From contig CALEIL010000024.1 of the NCBI GenBank assembly GCA_937876435.1, forward strand, positions 1 through 7,078: DNA of 7,078 nt. Direction: 5' to 3'. This DNA is from an uncultured Bacteroidota bacterium (GTDB lineage: Bacteria; Bacteroidota; Bacteroidia; Chitinophagales; Saprospiraceae). Below are positions 5,078 through 7,078 of this stretch, piece by piece. The position numbers and the translations under genes were made by a program. Position 1 is the first letter of the stretch. The number at the start of each line of letters is the position of its first letter. The notes under the pieces are model-generated. The model searched no databases. It saw only the letters and a list, made by a program, of their open reading frames with translations, and was not told the DNA's origin.

Positions 5078-6028
5078 ATGAAAATTTCCGGTTTTGGCAT
5101 GGGCCGCAATACATCCAAGCTGTATTACCCCGTCAAACAATCGATCGCGTCCATCCTGCCTATCGTAGATGAATTTGTCTTTGCGCTGGGAAAAGGAGAC
5201 GAGGATGACCGGACCCGGGAGGAAATCCTATCGCTGCAGTCCGATAAAATAAAAATTATCGATACCGTATGGGATCTGGAAAAATTCTCCGGCGGGACTG
5301 AAAACCCCCATCAGACTGACATCGCCAAGGAAGCATGCACCGGGGACTGGCTTATATATATGCAGGCCGATGAAGTGATTCATGAAGATGATCTTCCAAT
5401 AATCGTCCAAAAGTGTGAACAAAGGTTGGATGACCATCGCATAGAAGGATTCCTTCTCAATTATATCCATTTTTACGGAGACTACAACCACTACGCCCAT
5501 CAACATGGCTGGTATCAGAAGGAAATCCGGATCATTCGCAATCTTCCCGAAATTCACTCCTTCTGGACGGCCCAATCCTTCCGCAAAATACCGGATTTTG
5601 ATGGCAAGAGTTACCAGGACAAGGAGGGTACAGAAAAATTAACCGTGGAATCTATCGATGCCCGGATCTTTCACTACGGCTGGGTACGTCCCCCCAAAAC
5701 GATGCAAAGTAAAACCAAGTCTCTGGAAACCATACACAGGGGAGTGGATACCGCCAATAAAATGTTTGCCACCCGTGCCCCTGTTTACGATTATGGAAAT
5801 ATGGCTCAAATGTCTGAATTCAAAGGAAGTCATCCGGCTGTCATGAAAGAGTGGATGGAGGACTTTCATTGGGGTGACCAACTCAATTTTGAGAAAAATT
5901 ACAAACCTCGCCGCCCCCTGATGAAGCATGAAAAAACAAAATATAAATTGTTGGGACTGGTGGAAAAAAACCTGTTCAATGGTAAGCACTTGTTTGCGTA
6001 TAAAAACTGGAAGGAGATAAAACCATAG
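5078..6028 (+). CDS. Glycosyltransferase family 2-like protein
   Basis: This 316-residue cytoplasmic protein is related to GT-A fold, family 2 glycosyltransferases, which move a sugar from a nucleotide-sugar onto an acceptor. The N-terminus (FGMGRNTSKLYYPVKQSIAS, then ILPIVDEFVFALGKGDEDDR) matches the usual nucleotide-binding start with RN and a Sx-LP-VDE segment. DIAKEACTGDWLIYMQADEV at 81-100 holds the place of the DxD-type metal/nucleotide site, here as QADE. Downstream blocks are FLLNYIHFYGDYNHY (125-139), KEIRIIRN (148-155), and ARIFHYGWVRPPKTMQSK (195-212) with a conserved-looking HYGWVR. There is no membrane segment or signal peptide. The acceptor and sugar cannot be told. The gene stands alone, with 466 bp before it and 542 bp after it. 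Confidence 0.85.
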   Translation: MKISGFGMGRNTSKLYYPVKQSIASILPIVDEFVFALGKGDEDDRTREEILSLQSDKIKIIDTVWDLEKFSGGTENPHQTDIAKEACTGDWLIYMQADEVIHEDDLPIIVQKCEQRLDDHRIEGFLLNYIHFYGDYNHYAHQHGWYQKEIRIIRNLPEIHSFWTAQSFRKIPDFDGKSYQDKEGTEKLTVESIDARIFHYGWVRPPKTMQSKTKSLETIHRGVDTANKMFATRAPVYDYGNMAQMSEFKGSHPAVMKEWMEDFHWGDQLNFEKNYKPRRPLMKHEKTKYKLLGLVEKNLFNGKHLFAYKNWKEIKP

Positions 6029-6085
6029 GATTGAGCGTTATAATTCCTGGGAAAAGATGTTCATGAGAGCATTAAATTTACCTTT

Positions 6086-6122
6086 TGAATGGATGGCATA
6101 TATGCCGCACTTTCTCCATTCA
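6086..6122. terminator. Nested palindrome after the glycosyltransferase gene
   Basis: TGAATGGA (6086-6093) pairs exactly with TCCATTCA (6115-6122). Between them GGCATATATGCC (6095-6106) is a perfect 12-bp palindrome. The structure begins 58 nt after the stop codon and could protect or end the transcript. It lacks a T-run, so it could equally be a protein-binding site. Confidence 0.3.
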
Positions 6123-6338
6123 TTGTAAAACGAAACCCATATCTTTCTTCAAATCCCAAATAAGTCATGGGGTAACTTTTTGTACAAGCTCTATCGCCAG
6201 GCCAATTTTGAAATTATGCGAAGTTGAATTCCAACAACACCCAATGTTAAATTTTGGTTAAGACTAAGTCGCTTACATAAAAAGCAGTCAGAACTGTAAA
6301 TCCATTTTTTTATTCTGTTGCCAACATTGCAAAAACTT

Positions 6339-6359
6339 TTTTCCACAGGGTGTGGAATA
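6339..6359. promoter_or_regulatory. Inverted pair of DnaA-box-like sites upstream of nrdB
   Basis: TTCCACA-ggg-TGTGGAA (6341-6357) is a perfect inverted repeat. With flanking bases the left half reads TTTTCCACA (6339-6347), which fits the DnaA box consensus TTWTNCACA. The right half, read on the other strand, is TATTCCACA with one mismatch. In E. coli nrdAB expression is tied to DnaA, so such sites upstream of nrdB are suggestive. Another repressor could bind the palindrome instead. Confidence 0.4.
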
Positions 6360-6388
6360 TTTTATTACAAAAAAACCTAATATCAACT

Positions 6389-6396
6389 TATGTTTG
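6389..6396 (+). promoter_or_regulatory. Candidate -7 box upstream of nrdB
   Basis: TATGTTTG is an exact TAnnTTTG match, 175 nt before the nrdB ATG and 30 nt after the DnaA-box-like palindrome. If used, nrdB would have a leader of about 165 nt. No clear -33 element is seen. A weaker alternative nearer the gene is TTTGC at 6510 with TATTTC at 6535. Confidence 0.3.
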
Positions 6397-6491
6397 AGGC
6401 GGTGTTAGATGATAGTCATTCCATATCCAGCGACACCTATTTCAAGCCGGTTTAATATATCGCATTCATTATCATACGTTTACACATAATT

Positions 6492-6502
6492 TGGGTAACC
6501 CA
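6492..6502. promoter_or_regulatory. Small palindrome in the nrdB leader
   Basis: TGGGT-a-ACCCA is a perfect 5-bp inverted repeat about 70 nt before the nrdB start. It could be a half-site pair for a regulator. The short length makes chance likely. Confidence 0.2.
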
Positions 6503-6570
6503 TGAAAACTTTGCGTTTTGCCCATTCCGATTTTTATTTCAAAATTGATCATTTTAAAAAATAGACACAC

Positions 6571-7078
6571 ATGGGAATTTTTGACAAGCGATTACAGTAC
6601 AAACCCTTCGAATACCCCGAAATATACCGATTCACAGAAGCTATCAATAAATCATTTTGGGTCCATTCCGAGGTTGATTTTACCGCGGATGTCCAGGATT
6701 TTCATTCGCATCTCTCCCTGGCCGAACAAAACGCCATCAAAAACAGTCTACTCGCTATCGCTCAGATCGAGGTAGCTGTCAAATCATTTTGGGGAGATCT
6801 GTATCACCATTTACCAAAACCGGAAATGAACGGGTTGGGAGCCACCTTCGCAGAATGCGAATTTCGGCATTCCGAAGCTTACTCCAGACTGGTCGAAGTC
6901 ATGGGGTACAACAACGAATTTATTAAACTCATCGAAGTGCCCGTTATCCGGGAACGAATAGACTATTTATCCGCAGCCCTGTCTGCCGCCAAATCTCAGG
7001 ACAAAAAAGCATACACGCTTTCCCTGATCATGTTTTCCATCCTGATCGAAAATGTAAGTCTGTTCAGCCAATTTGCCA
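6571..7078 (+). CDS. nrdB: Ribonucleoside-diphosphate reductase class I, beta subunit (partial, 3' end outside window)
   Basis: The first 169 residues of the small (R2) subunit of class I ribonucleotide reductase are present. This subunit holds the di-metal centre and radical that start reduction of ribonucleotides to deoxyribonucleotides in the alpha subunit. The N-terminus reads MGIFDKRLQYKPFEYPEIY, then SFWVHSEVDFTADVQDF (28-44), typical of the family. ECEFRHSEAY (95-104) gives the metal ligands Glu97 and His100, and Tyr104 stands at the spacing of the radical tyrosine (four after the His). SLIMFSILIENVSLFSQFA (151-169) carries Glu160, the next expected ligand. The first ligand of the pair is less clear; Glu67 in AQIEVAVKSFWG is the best candidate. 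The start follows an A-rich leader (aaaaaatagacacac). nrdA is expected downstream but is outside the window. Confidence 0.95.
   Translation, partial: MGIFDKRLQYKPFEYPEIYRFTEAINKSFWVHSEVDFTADVQDFHSHLSLAEQNAIKNSLLAIAQIEVAVKSFWGDLYHHLPKPEMNGLGATFAECEFRHSEAYSRLVEVMGYNNEFIKLIEVPVIRERIDYLSAALSAAKSQDKKAYTLSLIMFSILIENVSLFSQFA

Larger units (their letters stand above)
6029..6570. other. Long intergenic region before nrdB
   Basis: I see no convincing gene in these 542 bp on either strand. They hold a nested palindrome close to the glycosyltransferase stop, a DnaA-box-like inverted pair, one exact -7 box and a small palindrome, all listed separately. The GGTGT at 6401-6405 could pair with the ACACC at 6435-6439, but this is too little to call a riboswitch. 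Confidence 0.5.

Noticed and set aside
5228..5989. Two minus-strand frames of about 115 codons inside the glycosyltransferase gene
   Set aside because: They are antisense shadows of a clear protein-coding gene.
6389..6570. Riboswitch in the long nrdB leader
   Set aside because: Only short complementary stretches (GGTGT with ACACC) are visible, with no recognisable conserved core such as a cobalamin box.

Overview
The window looks like chromosomal DNA of a member of the Bacteroidota. It carries a FecR-type anti-sigma factor with a C-terminal DUF4974-like domain, an ECF sigma factor of the RpoE/FecI type, and a gene family that I recall only from Bacteroidota. It also has several matches to the Bacteroidota -7 promoter consensus TAnnTTTG, A-rich leaders and few Shine-Dalgarno sequences. 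I cannot fix the genus; a Saprospiria-like or Cytophagia-like lineage is a guess.

Layout from left to right. (1) Positions 1-229 lie downstream of fecR (minus strand) and hold a decayed open segment with a spaced GGATTGC repeat. No TonB-dependent receptor is visible there. (2) fecR occupies 230-1264, minus strand. (3) From 1421 to 2275 (plus strand) a conserved protein of unknown function is cut in two by an in-frame TAG. (4) From 2309 to 2892 there is an intact ParD/ParE-type toxin-antitoxin operon with a palindromic operator over its -7 box. (5) From 3104 to 3818 there is a second toxin-antitoxin pair with a PIN-domain toxin, whose last codons are cut off by an in-frame TAA. (6) An ECF sigma factor gene lies at 4000-4611. 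(7) From 4612 to 5077 there is a non-coding stretch with a 17-bp tandem repeat, a strong hairpin and a long inverted repeat. (8) A glycosyltransferase-2-like gene lies at 5078-6028. (9) A long intergenic region at 6029-6570 has an inverted DnaA-box-like pair and other palindromes. (10) The window ends inside nrdB, the beta subunit of class I ribonucleotide reductase.

How the genes may work together. FecR and the ECF sigma factor are the two halves of a cell-surface signalling switch, and they point away from each other. The roughly 2.7 kb between them contains two toxin-antitoxin modules and an interrupted gene. This suggests an accessory island that has accumulated between, or beside, a regulatory pair. 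Both toxin-antitoxin operons overlap their genes by exactly 8 bp. The glycosyltransferase and nrdB are ordinary chromosomal genes with no visible link to the rest. I did not find a clearly new multi-gene system. The most interesting signals are the two in-frame stop codons in otherwise well-conserved frames, the promoter/operator overlap at parDE, and the repeats in the intergenic regions.
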